Below the pieces are notes generated by a model. It had not been told where the DNA came from, did no database searches, and saw only the letters and a list, made by a program, of their open reading frames with translations. Shown piece by piece: positions 22,760 through 35,925 of a DNA stretch of 64,000 nucleotides (position 1 is its first letter; every line of letters starts with the position of its first letter). The DNA comes from Petrosia ficiformis (taxonomy: Eukaryota > Porifera > Demospongiae > Haplosclerida > Petrosiidae). The position numbers and the translations under genes were made by a program. The DNA is taken from the NCBI GenBank assembly GCA_947044365.1, contig OX345643.1, positions 7,026,001 to 7,090,000 of the forward strand, given 5' to 3'.

Positions 22760-25580
22760 ATGATGTCTTTACTGTGTTTACAAAGTGACTTTGGTCAATA
22801 ATATTATATTTTAGATCTGTGAGCATTTGCATCTTCTGAATGTTTACAATGAACTATAAAAAGAATAGCCTTGGTACTGATTTTTCATATTATAATTGAA
22901 CTATAATTACTTATTCTTTTAATCGAAAATTCGTTTTCTTGAAAGTGTTCCTATAGTTAGTTACACAATAATGTCCTTCTTATGATTCTACAGTATTTAT
23001 AATCAAAAATGCAGTTTGTAGGAACCATGAGCAATTTAGTGTTCTCTTGAAACCATGAACTACATAGCCTTTGGTAGTTAATTTTTGATTGGAAAAAAAG
23101 TTTTCCTATAACTATTCCTAGAGTTAGATAGTGATGTCCTTGTTATGATTCTACAGTATTATTGATCAAAAATGTTGTTTGTAGGAAGCATGAGCGTTTT
23201 AGTATTCTGTTTAAATTCACTTTAAACCATGAACTATAGCCTTTAGTACTTAATTTTGGACTAGAAAAAAAATTTTCCTAAAACTGTTCCTAGAGTTCCA
23301 TAATGATGTCCTTATTATGATTCTGCAGTGTTTTTGATCATAAATGTTGTTTGTAGGAACCATGAGCGTTTTAGCATTCTGTTGAAATTCACTTTGAACC
23401 ATGAAATATAGCCTTTGGTACTTAATTTTTGACTGGAGAAAAGGTTTTCCTATAACTGTTCCAACAGTTAGATAGTGATGTCCTTGTTATGATTCTACAG
23501 TATGTTTGATCAAAAATGTTATTTGTAGGAAGCATGAGCGTTTTAGTATTCTGTTGAAATTCACTTTGAACCATCTACTATAGCCTTTGGTACTTAGTTT
23601 TTGACTGGAAAAAAAATTTTCCTAAAACTGTTTCCAGAGTTCCATAATGATGTCCTTATTATGATTCTGCAGTGTTTTTGATCAAAAATGTTGCTTGTAG
23701 GAACCATGAGCGTTTTAGTATTGTCTTGAAATTCACTTTGATCCATGAACTATAGCCTTTGGTACTTGATTTTGACAGAAAAAATTTTTTTCTCAAACTG
23801 TTCCTAGAGTTAGATAGTGATGTCCTTGTTATGATTCTACAGTAGTTTTGATCAAAAATGTTGTTTGTAGGAACCATGAGCAATTTAGTGTTCTCTTGAA
23901 ACAATGAACTATAGCCTTTGGTACTTACTTGAAAAAAAGTTTTCCTAAAACTGTTCCTAGAGTTAGATAGTGATGTCCTTGTTATGATTCTACAGTATTT
24001 TTGATCAAAAATGTTGTTTGTAGGAACAATGAGCGTTTTACTATTGTCTTGAAATTCACTTTGAACCATGAACTATAGCCTTTGGTACTTCATTTTTGAC
24101 TGGAAAAACATTTTCCTAAAACTGTTCCTAGAGTTTCGTAATGATGTCCTTATTATGATTCTGCAGTGTTTTTGATCAAAAATGTTGCTTGTAGGAACCA
24201 TGAGCATTTTAGTATTGTCTTGAAATTCACTTTGAACCATGAACTATAGCCTTTGGTACTTAATTTTTGACTGGAAAAACATTTTCCTAAAACTGTTCCT
24301 AGAGTTTCGTAATGATGTCCTTATTATGATTCTGCAGTGTTTTTGATCAAAAATGTTGTTTGTAGGAACCATGAGCGTTTTAGTATTGTCTTGAAATTCA
24401 CTTTGATCCATGAACTATAGCCTTTGGTACTTAATTTTTGATTGAAAGAAAGTTTTCCTAAAACTATTCCTAGAGTTAGATAGTGATGTCCTTGTTATGA
24501 ATTGTTGATCAAAAATGTTGTTTGTAGGAACAATGAGCGTTTTAGTATTGTCTTGAAATTCACTTTGAACCATAAACTATAGCCTTTGGTACTTAATTTT
24601 TGACTGGAAAAACATTTCCCTAAAACTGTTCCTAGAGTTAGATAGTGATGTCCTTGTTATGATTCTACTGTATTTTTGATCAAAAATGTTGTTTGTAGGA
24701 ACAATGAGCGTTTTAGTATTGTCTTGAAATTCACTTTGAACCATGAACTATAGCCTTTGGTACTTAATTTTTGACTGGAAAAACATTTTCCTAAAACTGT
24801 TCCTAGAGTTTTGTAATGATGTCCTTATTATGATTCTGCTGTGTTTTTGATCAAAAATGTTGTTTGTAGGAACCATGAGCGTTTTAGTATTGTCTTGAAA
24901 TTCACTTTGAACCATGAACTATAGCCTTTGGTACTTAATTTTTGACTGGAAAAACATTTTCCTAAAACTGTTCCTAGAGTTAGATAGTGATGTCCTTGTT
25001 ATGATTCTACAGTATTGTTGTTAAGTAGGAATGATGAGCGTTTTACTATTCTGTTGAAATTCACTTTGAACCATGAACTATAGCCTTTGGTACTTAATTT
25101 TTGACTAGAAAAAGTTTTTCTAAAACTGTTCCTAGAGTTAGATAGTGATGTCCTTGTTATGATTCTACTGTATTTTTGATCAAAAATGTTGTTTGTAGGA
25201 ACAATGAGCATTTTAGTATTGTCTTGAAATTCACTTTGAACCATGAACTATAGCCTTTGGTACTTAATTTTTGACTGGAAAAAAATTTTCCTAAAACTGT
25301 TCCTTGAGTTAGATAGTGATGTCCTTGTTATGATTCTACAGTAGTTTTGATCAAAAATGCTGTTTGTAGGAACCACGAACAATTTAGTGTTCTCTTGAAA
25401 CTATGAACTATAGCCTTTGGTACTTAATTTTTGACTAGAAAAAAATTTTCGTAATACTGTTCCTACAGTTTCATAGTGATGTCCTTATTGTGATTCTGCA
25501 GTGTTTTTGATCAAAAATGTTTTTTGTGGGAACCATGAACGTTTTAGTATTCTCTTGTTATTCACTTTGAACCATGAACT
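22760..25580. repeat. 171-bp satellite, main cluster (about 16 copies)
   Basis: ACTGTTCC occurs at 24,121 and 24,292 and its variant ACTATTCC at 24,463, which fixes the unit at 171 bp. Copies become more uniform toward the middle. Because 171 is 57 codons, the minus strand stays open across units in places (for example 23,659-24,069), giving a repeated VPTNNIFDQKYCRIITRTSL motif. Confidence 0.93.
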
Positions 25581-26780
25581 GTAAACCAGTATGGATTTTC
25601 GATTAAGTACTATAGTTTCACATTACTCCAGTACCATGAGTATTTACTGTCCAGTGATGTTAGTATCGAAAGTATAACTAATATTCCTATTATCTATTTC
25701 TTTGCAATGTCCCTCATCCAAATATGTTTATTATTAATTTTTAATGTTATTATAATTCTGTTATTTTAACTTGATTGGCATAATAATCTTTGCTATTCTA
25801 TCTCAAATCTCTACAGGTAACATTTTAAAAGTTTCTTCTACTCATTAAGTTACATAATTATAGTTTGCAATTCCAAATTTCAATCGCATCATCTTTTATA
25901 TAGGCGTGGCATACCATTTACAGCCACGTTAATGCAACTTGGAAGTTCAGCAAGCTAATAGCACAACATTAGACATGTTATTATGTTATTGATTCATCTA
26001 ACTGGCATATTAAGTGTCATGTTGTAATAAGATTTCTTATGCAATTACGGTATAGTTATTGTCTCTATAATAATGAATATTATAAATCATTAATAAAATA
26101 TGTTTCTTGTTAATTAAAAAGTGTGCAAAATACAACAGTGATCAATTGTGCTTTGCACTTTGGCATTTCGATCTAGTTACCAAGTTTATTGAATAAATCA
26201 ATGCAAAAAAAGGAAGTACCAAAATAGCCTGAGGTCATTTGGAGTCGCAGCCAGCTCATTTGATGGGGAGGAACAGTTGCCGGTATCCCAGTCCCCCCTC
26301 GAAAGAGGGCCGTACACAAAGTACGTAACAACTGACCTTGAGATCTAGGATCTCGTCAAACATCACTAACAATGACAGACTCACACCGGTCCTACCAAAG
26401 ACAACGAGGTGAACAGCCACAGCCCAGCTGACCAGGCTAACACTATCAGGTTGCATGTCCTTTTATATTGCTAGAATTTCTTCACGTGCTGCACTTGTGA
26501 GTTTAGGCTTTCATCTATGAATCTCATTGACTATTATGTTATAATTAAGTGGGCGTAACCAGTTATGGCACTCCACGTGTTGCAGATTGTTCAACTCCAT
26601 TGCTGTATCTGGCTCTAAATCAAGTATTTTAACGATGGTCTAGAGATTCATACTGTTGTGTTAGAGTATCATATTGGGATATCATATGGCCAAAGTAAAT
26701 CTTTAGTAGTATGTACAGATTGTGTATATGAGGAGAATTCTTGTTGTAGTGTTTATATCGATCTATTCATTTCTGAAGTT
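25580..26780. repeat. Blocks B and C, copy 3
   Basis: Nearly identical to 21,560-22,760 at an offset of about 4.01-4.02 kb. Together with the satellite between them this is a large segmental tandem duplication. Confidence 0.88.
26256..26456 (-). CDS. Duplicated 66-codon frame, copy 2 (doubtful)
   Basis: Twin of the frame at 22,243-22,443, with Arg->Cys and Pro->Arg changes near the C-terminus. Conservation of length between copies reflects recent duplication and does not show selection. Confidence 0.2.
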   Translation of the reverse strand: MQPDSVSLVSWAVAVHLVVFGRTGVSLSLLVMFDEILDLKVSCYVLCVRPSFEGGLGYRQLFLPIK

Positions 26781-27858
26781 AGTTAATGATGTCTTTACTG
26801 TGTTTACAAAGTGTCTTTGGTCAATAACATTATCTGTGAGTTCTGTGAGCATTTACATCTTCTGAACGTTTACACTGAACTATAAAAAGAATAGCCTTGG
26901 TACTGATTTTTCATATTATAGTTGAACTATAATTACTTATTCTTTTAATAGAAAATTCATTTTCTTGAAAGTGTTCCTATAGTTAGTTACACAGTGATGT
27001 CCTTGTTATGATTCTACAGTAGTTTTGATCAAAAATGCTGTTTGTAGGAACCATGAGCAATTTAGTGTTCTCTTGAAACCATGAATTATAGCCTTTGGTA
27101 CTTAATTTTTAATTAAAAAAAAATTTTCCTAAAACTGTTCCTAGAGTTAGATAGTGATGTCCTTGTTATGATTCTACAGTATTGTTGATCAAAAATGTAG
27201 TTTTTAGGAACCATGAGCGTTTTAGTATTCTGTTGAAATTCACTTTGAATCATGGAACTATTGCCTTTGGTACTTAATTTTTGACTGGAAAATTTTTTTT
27301 CTAAAACTGTTCCTAGAGTTAGATAGTGATGTCCTTGTTATGATTCTACAGTATTGTTGATCAAAAATGTTGTTTTTAGGAACCACGAGCGTTTTAGTAT
27401 TCTGTTGAAATTCACTTTGAACCATGAACTATAGCCTTTGGTACTTAATTTTTGACTAGAAAAACATTTTCCTAAAACTGTTCCTAGAGTTCCATAATGA
27501 TGTGTTTATAATGATTCTGCAGTGTTTTTGATCAAAAATGTTGTTTGTACGAACCATGAGCGTTTTAGTATTCTCTTGAAATTCACTTTGAACCATGAAC
27601 TATAGCCTTTGGTACTTAATTTTTGACTAGAATAACATTTTCCTAAAACTGTTCCTAGAGTTAGATAGTGATGTCCTTGTTATGATTCTACAGAATTTTT
27701 CATCAAAAATGTTGTTTGTAGGAACGATGAGCGTTTTAGTATTCTGTTGAAATAGCCTTTCGTACTTAATTTTTGACTAAAAAATTATTTTCTTAAAACT
27801 GTTCCTAGAGTTTCGTAATGATGTCCTTATTATGATTCTGCAGTGTTTTTGATCAAAG
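26780..27858. repeat. 171-bp satellite, right cluster
   Basis: About six copies, ending abruptly within a unit at TTTTTGATCAAA, where the next array begins (GTGTGTGCAGCCAACTTG). Confidence 0.9.
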
Positions 27859-27869
27859 TGTGTGCAGCC

Positions 27870-30800
27870 AACTTGTCTGAAGGGAAGATGGCACACAAGG
27901 AAGCCAACATCTCTGGATGGATGATGTACTGTACCTACTAGACCCAATGGTCAACACAAGCACCTGTGCATCCAACATCTCTGAAGGGAAGATGGCACTA
28001 ACATACAGTGGTGTTAGCAGCAAATCGCTCCCAACACATCAAACCAATCGATAGACACTGGAGTACCTGTGCAGCCAACATTTCTGAAGGGAAGATGGTA
28101 CTAAAATACAGTGTGTTAGCAGCAAATCTCTCCCAACACATCAAACCAACCAATAGACACTGAGTACCCGTGCAGCCAACATCCGCAGAACTTCCAACCC
28201 TTCAACCCAACTGATAGTCAGGCACACAAGTAACTGTGCAGCCAACATTTCTGAAGGGAAGATGGTACTCACACACAGTAGGCAGGCACACAACTTACCT
28301 GTGCATCCAACATCCGCAGAACTTCTACCACTTGAACCCAACCGATAGGTACACAACTACCTGTGCATCCAACATCTGCACAACTGCCAACACTTGACCC
28401 AACCGATAGGCACACAAACACCTGTGCATCCAACTTTTCTGGTGGGAAGATGGTACTAACATGCACAACTCTCCCAGCAGAACTTCCTACACTTCAACCC
28501 AACTGATAGGCATACTAATACCTTTGCATCCAACATCCGCAGAACTTCCAACACTTCAACCCAACTAATTGGCACACTAGTACCTTTGCATCCAACATCC
28601 GCAGAACTTCCAACACTTCAACCCAACCGATAGGTACAGAAGTACCTATTCATCCAACATCCGCAGAACTTCCAACAATTCAACCCAACTGATTGGCACA
28701 CTAGTACCTGTGCAGCCAACATCTCCGAAGGGAAGAAAATACTTACACACAAGTGTAAACACAACTTGCCCAACACAACTCCCAACATACTTTGACAGGA
28801 CTATATGAAAAACAATTTAGTCTGAACTGACACCCCTATAATATAGCACTACCTCCACCTGTGACAACAGTGTTCACAAGGATCACATCTCTGGATGGAT
28901 GATAGTACCTACACCCATCAGTCTAAACACTCTCCCTCCAACACTTCAAACCAACCGAACCGCACACCAAGTACCTGTGCAGCCAACATTTCTCAAGGGA
29001 AGATGGTACTAACATATATACATCTCTCCAACACATCAAACCAACCTGGAGTACCTGTGCATCTAACATCCTCAGAAGTTCCAACCCTTCAACCCAACTG
29101 ATAGTTATAACACAAGTACCTGAGCATCCAACATCCGCAGAACTTCCAACACTTCAACCCAACCGATAGGCAGGCACACAAGTACCTGTGCATCCAACAT
29201 CCGCAGAACTTCCAACACTTCAACCCAACCGATAGGCAGGCACACAAGTACCTGTGTGGCCAACATACACAGAACTTCCAACACTTCAACCGAATCGATA
29301 GGTACACAAGTACCTTTGCATGCAACATCCGCAGAACTTCCAACACTTCAACCCAACCGATAGGCAAGCACACAAGTACCTGTGCAGCCAATTTCTCCGA
29401 AGGGAAGAGAATACTTACACACAAGTGTAAACACAACTTCCCCAACTCAACTCCCAACATACACTGACTGACTATATGAACAACAATTTAGTCTGAACCT
29501 ACACCTCTATAATATAGTACTACCTCCACTTGTGACAACTGTGTTTACAACAAAACCAACCGGTGTCACACAAGGAAGCCAGCATCTGTGGATGGATGAT
29601 AGTCCGACACCAACCGATACATATCGCAGGCACACAAGTACTTGTCTGAAGGGAAGACGGCACACAAAGAAGCCAACTGAAGGGAAGACGGCACACAAGG
29701 AAGCCAACATCTCTGGATGGATAATAGTACCTACACCCAATTGTCTAAACAACACTCCCCCTCCAGAACGTCCAACACTTCAAACCAATCGATACGCACA
29801 CCAAGTACCTCTGCAGCCAACTTTTCTGAAGGGAAACATACAGTGTGTTAGCACAACTCTCCCAGCAGAACTTCCTACACTTCAACCCAACCGATAGGCA
29901 CACAAGTACCTGCGCATCCAACATCTCTGAAGGGAAGATGGCACTAACATACAGTGTGTTAGCAAAACTCTCCCAACACATCAAACCAACCGATAGACAC
30001 TGGAGTACCTGTGCAGCCAACATTTCTGAAGGGAAGATGGTACTAACATATATACAGTGTGTTAGCAGCAAATCTCTGCCAACACATCAAACCAACCTAT
30101 AGACACTGGAGTACCTGTGCATCCAACATCCTCAGAAGTTCCAACCCTTCAACCCAACTGATAGTTACACAAGTACCTGTGCATCCAACATCCGCAGAAC
30201 TTCCAACAATTCAACCCAACCGATAGGCAGGCACACAAGTACCTGTGTGGCCAACATGTGCAGAACTTCCAACACTTCAACCCAACCGATAGGCAGGCAC
30301 ACAAGTATCTGTGTGGCCAACATGCGCAGAACTTTCAACACAACCGATAGGCAGGCACACAAGTACCTGTGTGGCCAACATGCGCAGAACTTCCCAACCG
30401 ATAGGCACACAAGTATCTGTGCATCCAACATCCGCAGAAATTCCAACACTTCAACCCAACCGATAGGCAGGCACACAAGTACCTGTGTGGCCAACATGCG
30501 CAGAACTTCCAACACTTCAACCCGATCGATAGGTACACAAGTACCTGTGCATCCAACATCCGCAGAACTTCCAACACTTCAACCCAACCGATAGGCAGGC
30601 ACACAAATACCTGCCTGGCCAACTTCTCCGAAGGGAAGAGAATACTTACACACAAGTGTAAACACAACTTGCCCAACTCAACTCCCAACATACTCTGAAC
30701 CTACACCTCTATAATATAGCACTACCTCCACTTGTGACAACTGTGTTTACAACAAAACCACTCCAGAACTTCCAACACTTCAAACCAACCGATATGCAGG

Positions 30801-33800
30801 CACACAAGTAGTACCTGTGCAGCCAACTAGTCTGAAGGGAAGACGGCACACAAGGAAGCCAACATCTCTGGATGGATAATAGTACCTACACCCACCCAAT
30901 TGTCTAAACAACACTCCCCCTCCAGAACTTCCAACACTTCAAACCAATCGATACGCACACCAAGTACCTGTGCAGCCAACTTGTCTGAAGGGAAGATGGT
31001 ACTAACATACAGTGTGTTAGCACAACTCTCCCAGCAGAACTTCCTACACTTCAAACCAACCGATAGACACTGGAGTACCTGTGCAGCCAACATTTCTGAA
31101 GGGAAGATCGTACTAACATATATATACAGTGTGTTAGCAGCAAATCTCTCCCAACCTATCTACTGGAGTACCTGTGCATCCAACATCCTCAGAAGTTCCA
31201 ACCCTTCAACCCAACTGATAGTTACACAAGTACCTGTGCATCCAACATCCGCAGAACTTCCAACACTTCAACCCAACCGATAGGCAGGCACACAAGTACC
31301 TGTGTGGCCAACATGCGCAGAACTTCCAACACTTCAACCCGATCGATAGGTACACAAGTACCTTTGCATCCAACATCCGCAGAACTTCCAACACTTCAAC
31401 CCAACCGATAGGCAGGCACACAAGTACCTGCCTGGCCAACTTCTCCGAAGGGAAGAGAATACTTACACACAAGTGTAAACACAACTTCCCCAACTCAACT
31501 CCCAACATACACTGACAGACTATATGAACAACAATTTAGTCTGAACCTACACCTCTATAATATAGCACTACCTCCACCAGTGACAACAGTGTTTACAACA
31601 AAACCAACCGGTAACACAAGGAAGCCAACATCTCTGGATGGATGATAGTACGTACACCCCCAACAGTCTAAACACTCTCCCTCCAGAACTTCCAACACTT
31701 CAAATCAACCAATACACACACAAAGTACCTGCGCAGCCAACTTGTCTGAAAGGAAGATGGTACTAACATACAGTTTGTTAACAAATCTCTCCCAACACAT
31801 CAAACCAACCGATACGCACACCAAGTACCTGTGCAGCCAACTTTTCTATAGCATACAGTGTGTTGGAAGAGTTAGCACAACTCTTCCAGCAGCAAAACTT
31901 CCAACACTTCAACCCAACTGATAGGTACACAAGTACCTGTTCATCCAACATCCACAGAACTTCCAAAACTTCAACCCAACCGATAGGCAGGCACACAAGT
32001 ACCTGGGCGGCCAACTTGTCTGAAAAATGGTATAGCATACTGTGTGTTAGCACAACTCTTCCAGCAGCAGAACTTCCAACACTTCAACCCAACTGATTGG
32101 CACACTATTACTTGTGCAGCCAACATCTCCGAAGGGAAGAAAATACTTACACACAACTGTAAACACAACTTGCCCAACGCAACTCCCAACATACTCTGAC
32201 AGACTATATGAACAACAATTTAGTCTGAACCAACACCTCTATAATATAGCACTTCCTCCACCAGTGACAACGGTGTGTACAACAAAACCAACCGGTAGGC
32301 ACACAAGGCCAACCGATAGGCAGGCACTCAAATAGTACCTGTACAGCCAACTTGTCTGAAGGGAAGATGGCACACAAGGAAGCCAACATCTCTGGATGGA
32401 TGATAGTACGTACACCCCCAACAGTCTAAACACTCTCCCTCCAGAACTTCCAACACTTCAAATCAACCAATACACACACCAAGTACCTGTGCAGCCAACT
32501 TTTCTGAAGGGAAGATGGTATAACATACAGTGTGTTGGAAGAGTTAGCACAACTCTTTCAGCAGCAGAACTTCCAACACTTCAACCCAACTGATAGGCAC
32601 ACAAGTACCTGTGCAGCCAACTTGGGTGAAGGGAAGATGGTACTAACATACAGTGTGTTAACAAATCTCTCCAACACATCAAACCAACCGATACACACAA
32701 CAAGTACCTGTGTAGCCAACTTTTCTGAAGGGAAGATGGTATAGCATACAGTGTGTTAGCACAACTCTTCCAGCAGCAGAACTTCCAACACTTCAACCCA
32801 ACCAATAAGCAGGCACAGAGGTACCTGGGCGGCCAACTTGTCTGAAGGGAAGATGGTATAGCATACAGTGTGTTAGCACAACTCTTCCAGCAGCAGAACA
32901 TCCAACACTTCAACACAACCGATAGGCACATAGGTACCTGTGCATCCAACATTCGCAGAACTTCCAATACTGGACCCAACCTATAGGCACACAAGTACCT
33001 GTGCAGCCAACTTGTGTGAAGGGAAGTTGGTACTAACGTACAGTTGTTTAACAAATCTCTCCCAACACATCAAACCAACCGATACGCCGCACACCAAGTC
33101 CTTGTGCAGCCAACTTTTCTGAATGGAAGATGGTAGCAACACACAGTGTGTTAGCACAACTCTCCCAGCAGAACTTCCTACACTTCAGCCCAACCGATAG
33201 CACACAAGTACCTGTGCGTCCAACATCTCTGAAGGGTAGATGGCACTAACTTACAGTGTGTTAGCAAAACTCTCCCAACACATCAAAACAACCGATAGAA
33301 ACTGGAGTACCTGTGCAGCCAACTTTTCTGACGGGAAGATGGTACCAACATACAGTGTGTTAGCACAAATCTCCCACCAGAACTTCCAACACTTCAACCC
33401 AACCGATAGGCAGGCACACAAGTACCTGGGCAGCCAAGAGAACACGGGAAGATGGTACTAGCATACAGTGTGTTAGCACAACTCTCCCAGCAGAACTTCC
33501 AACACTTCAACCGCAGAACTTCCAAAACTTCAACCCAACCGATAGGCAGGCACACAAGTACCTGGGCGGCCAACTTGTCTGAAAGATGGTATAGCATACT
33601 GTTTGTTAGCACAACTTCCAACACTTTAACCCAACTGATTGGCACACTAGTACCTGTGCAGCCAACATCTCCGAAGGGAAGAAAATACTTACACACAACT
33701 GTAAACACAACTTGCCCAGCACAACTCCCAACATACTCTGACAGACTATATGAACAACAATTTAGTCTGAACCTACACCTCTATAATATAGCACTACCTC

Positions 33801-35630
33801 CACCAGTGACAACAGTGTTTACAACAAAACCAACCGGTAGGCACACAAGGAAGCCAACATCTCTGGATGAATGATAGTCCTTCACACAACAGTCTAAACA
33901 ACGCTCTCCTTCCAGAACTTCCAACACTTCAAACAAATCGATACGCACACCATGTACCTGTGCAACCAACTTGTCTGAAGGGAAGATGGTACTAACATAC
34001 AGTGTGGTAGCACAACTCTCCCAGCAGAATTTCCTACACTTCAACCCAACCGATAGGCACACTTGTACCTCCTGTGCATCCAAGGGAAGATGACATTAAC
34101 ATACAGCGTGTTAGCAGCAAATCTTACCCGACACATCAAACCAACTGATGAACACTGGAGTACCTGTGCAGCCATCTTTTCTGACGGGAAGATGGTACCA
34201 ACATACAGTGTGTTAGCACAACTCTCCCAGCAGAACTTTTAACACTTCAACCCAACTGATAGGCAGGCACACAAGTACCTTTGCATCCAACATCTGCAGA
34301 ACTTCCAACACTTCAACTCAACTGATTGGCACTCTAGTACCTGTGCAGCCAACATCCGTAGAACTTCCAACACTTGACACAACCGATAGGCACACAAGTA
34401 CCTATGCAGCCAACTTGTCTGAAGGGAAGATGGTACTAACATGCAGTGTGTTATCACAACTCTCCCAGCAGAACTTCCAACACTTCAACCCAACCGATAG
34501 GCAGGCACACAAGTACCTTTGCATCCAACATCCGCAGAACTTCCAACACTTCAACCCAACTGATTGGCACACTAGTACCTGTGCAGCTAACATCTCCAAT
34601 GGGAAGAAAATACTTATACACACAACTGTAAACACAACTTGCCCAACACAACTCCCAACATACTCTGACAGCCTATATGAACTACAATTTAGTCTGAACC
34701 ATAACCTTCATAATATAGCACTACCTCCACCAGTGACAACAGTGTTTACAACAAAACCAACCGGTAGGCACACAAGGAAGCCAACATCTCTGGATGGATG
34801 ATAGTCCTACACATAACGATTTAAACAACGCTCTCCCTCCAGAACTTCCAACACTTCAAACCAACCAATAGGCAGGCACACACAAGTAGTACCTGTGCAG
34901 CCAACTTGTCTGAAGGGAAGATGGCACACAAGGAAGCCAACATCTCTGGATGATGATAGTACTTACACCCAATGGTCTAAACAACACTATACGCACACCA
35001 AGTACCTGTGCAACCAACTTGTCTGAAGGGAAGATGGTACTAACATACAGTGTGTTAGCACAACTCTCCCAGCAGAATTTCCTACACTTCAACCCAACCG
35101 ATAGGCACACTTGCGCCTGTGCATCCAACATCTCTGAAGGGAAGATGGCACTAACATACAGGGTGTTAGCAGCAAATCTCTCCCGACACATGCAGAACTT
35201 GCAACACTTCAACTCAACTTATTGGCACTCTAGTACCTGTGCAGCCAACATCCGTAGAACTTCCAACACTTGACACAACCGATAGGCACACAAGTACCTA
35301 TTCAGCCAACTTGTCTGAAGGGAAGATGGTATAGCATACAGTGTGTTAGCACAACTCTCCCAGCAGAACCTCCAACACTTCAACCCAACCGATAGGCAGG
35401 AACACAAGTACCTGGGCGGCCAACTTGTCTGAAAGATGGTATAGTATACTGTGTGTTAGCACAACTCTTCCAGCAGCAGAACTTCCAATACTTCAACCCA
35501 ACTGATACGCAGGCACACAAGTACCTTTGCATCCAACATCCGCAGAACTTCCAACACTTCAACCCAACTGATAGGCACACAAGTACCTGTGCATCCAACA
35601 TCTGTGACGTGAAGATGGGCATTTTTTAAA
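27870..35630. repeat. Complex ~60-bp-based array (7.8 kb)
   Basis: Three modules recur in varying order. Module A (~60-64 bp) contains CATCCAACATCCGCAGAAC, TTCCAACACTTCAACCCAAC and CGATAGGCAGGCACACAAGT. Module B contains CAACTTGTCTGAAGGGAAGA, CATACAGTGTGTTAGCA and CTCTCCCAGCAG. Module C (~200 bp) contains ACTCCCAACATACTCTGACA, AACAATTTAGTCTGAACC, ATAATATAGCACTACCTCCA and CCAACATCTCTGGATGGATG. Module C appears near 28.77, 29.45, 30.69, 31.50, 32.19, 33.73 and 34.65 kb. Many 60-160-codon frames exist on both strands; all are low-complexity by-products of the repeat and none is called as a gene. Confidence 0.93.
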
Positions 35631-35925
35631 TGTATCCATGCTATTTAAACACGATTATAAACATTATTAAAACAACTTTAACACGTATTGAACCATGTTA
35701 ATGCAATTTTGACAAAATTGTTACACTTTAATGCTTTTATATGAGATTATAACGTAATTACATTGCAATTATAATGCATTGTTAACACTTTCTTAACTCA
35801 GATTTAACACAATTATATCACAATTTCATTGCGATTATATTGTGTTTATGATGCAATTAAAATTCAAATTATAATGCTATTTGATAGCAATGTTAACGGC
35901 AATGTAGTAAAACATCAAGTATGGG
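35631..35925. other. AT-rich spacer with quasi-periodic motif
   Basis: No gene is seen. Variants of AATTATAATGCAATTNTAAC recur every ~12-25 bp, as if from a much-decayed short tandem repeat. Confidence 0.5.

Larger units (their letters stand above)
21560..22760. repeat. Blocks B and C, copy 2
   Basis: About 1.2 kb, repeated about 4.0 kb downstream (25,580-26,780) with few changes. A GC-richer island (about 22,240-22,445) sits in the middle. The distal ~220 bp is the diverged block C. A 66-codon minus-strand frame in the island (22,243-22,443) has an intact twin at 26,256-26,456. Confidence 0.88.

Noticed and set aside
20440..26780. LTR retrotransposon made of the duplicated B blocks
   Set aside because: The interval between copies is filled with 171-bp satellite and contains no reverse transcriptase, protease or integrase. 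There is no primer-binding site and no target-site duplication.
28141..35622. Dozens of 60-160-codon frames on both strands
   Set aside because: They lie in a tandem array, overlap each other on both strands and have low-complexity repeated peptides. No start, splice or promoter context supports them.
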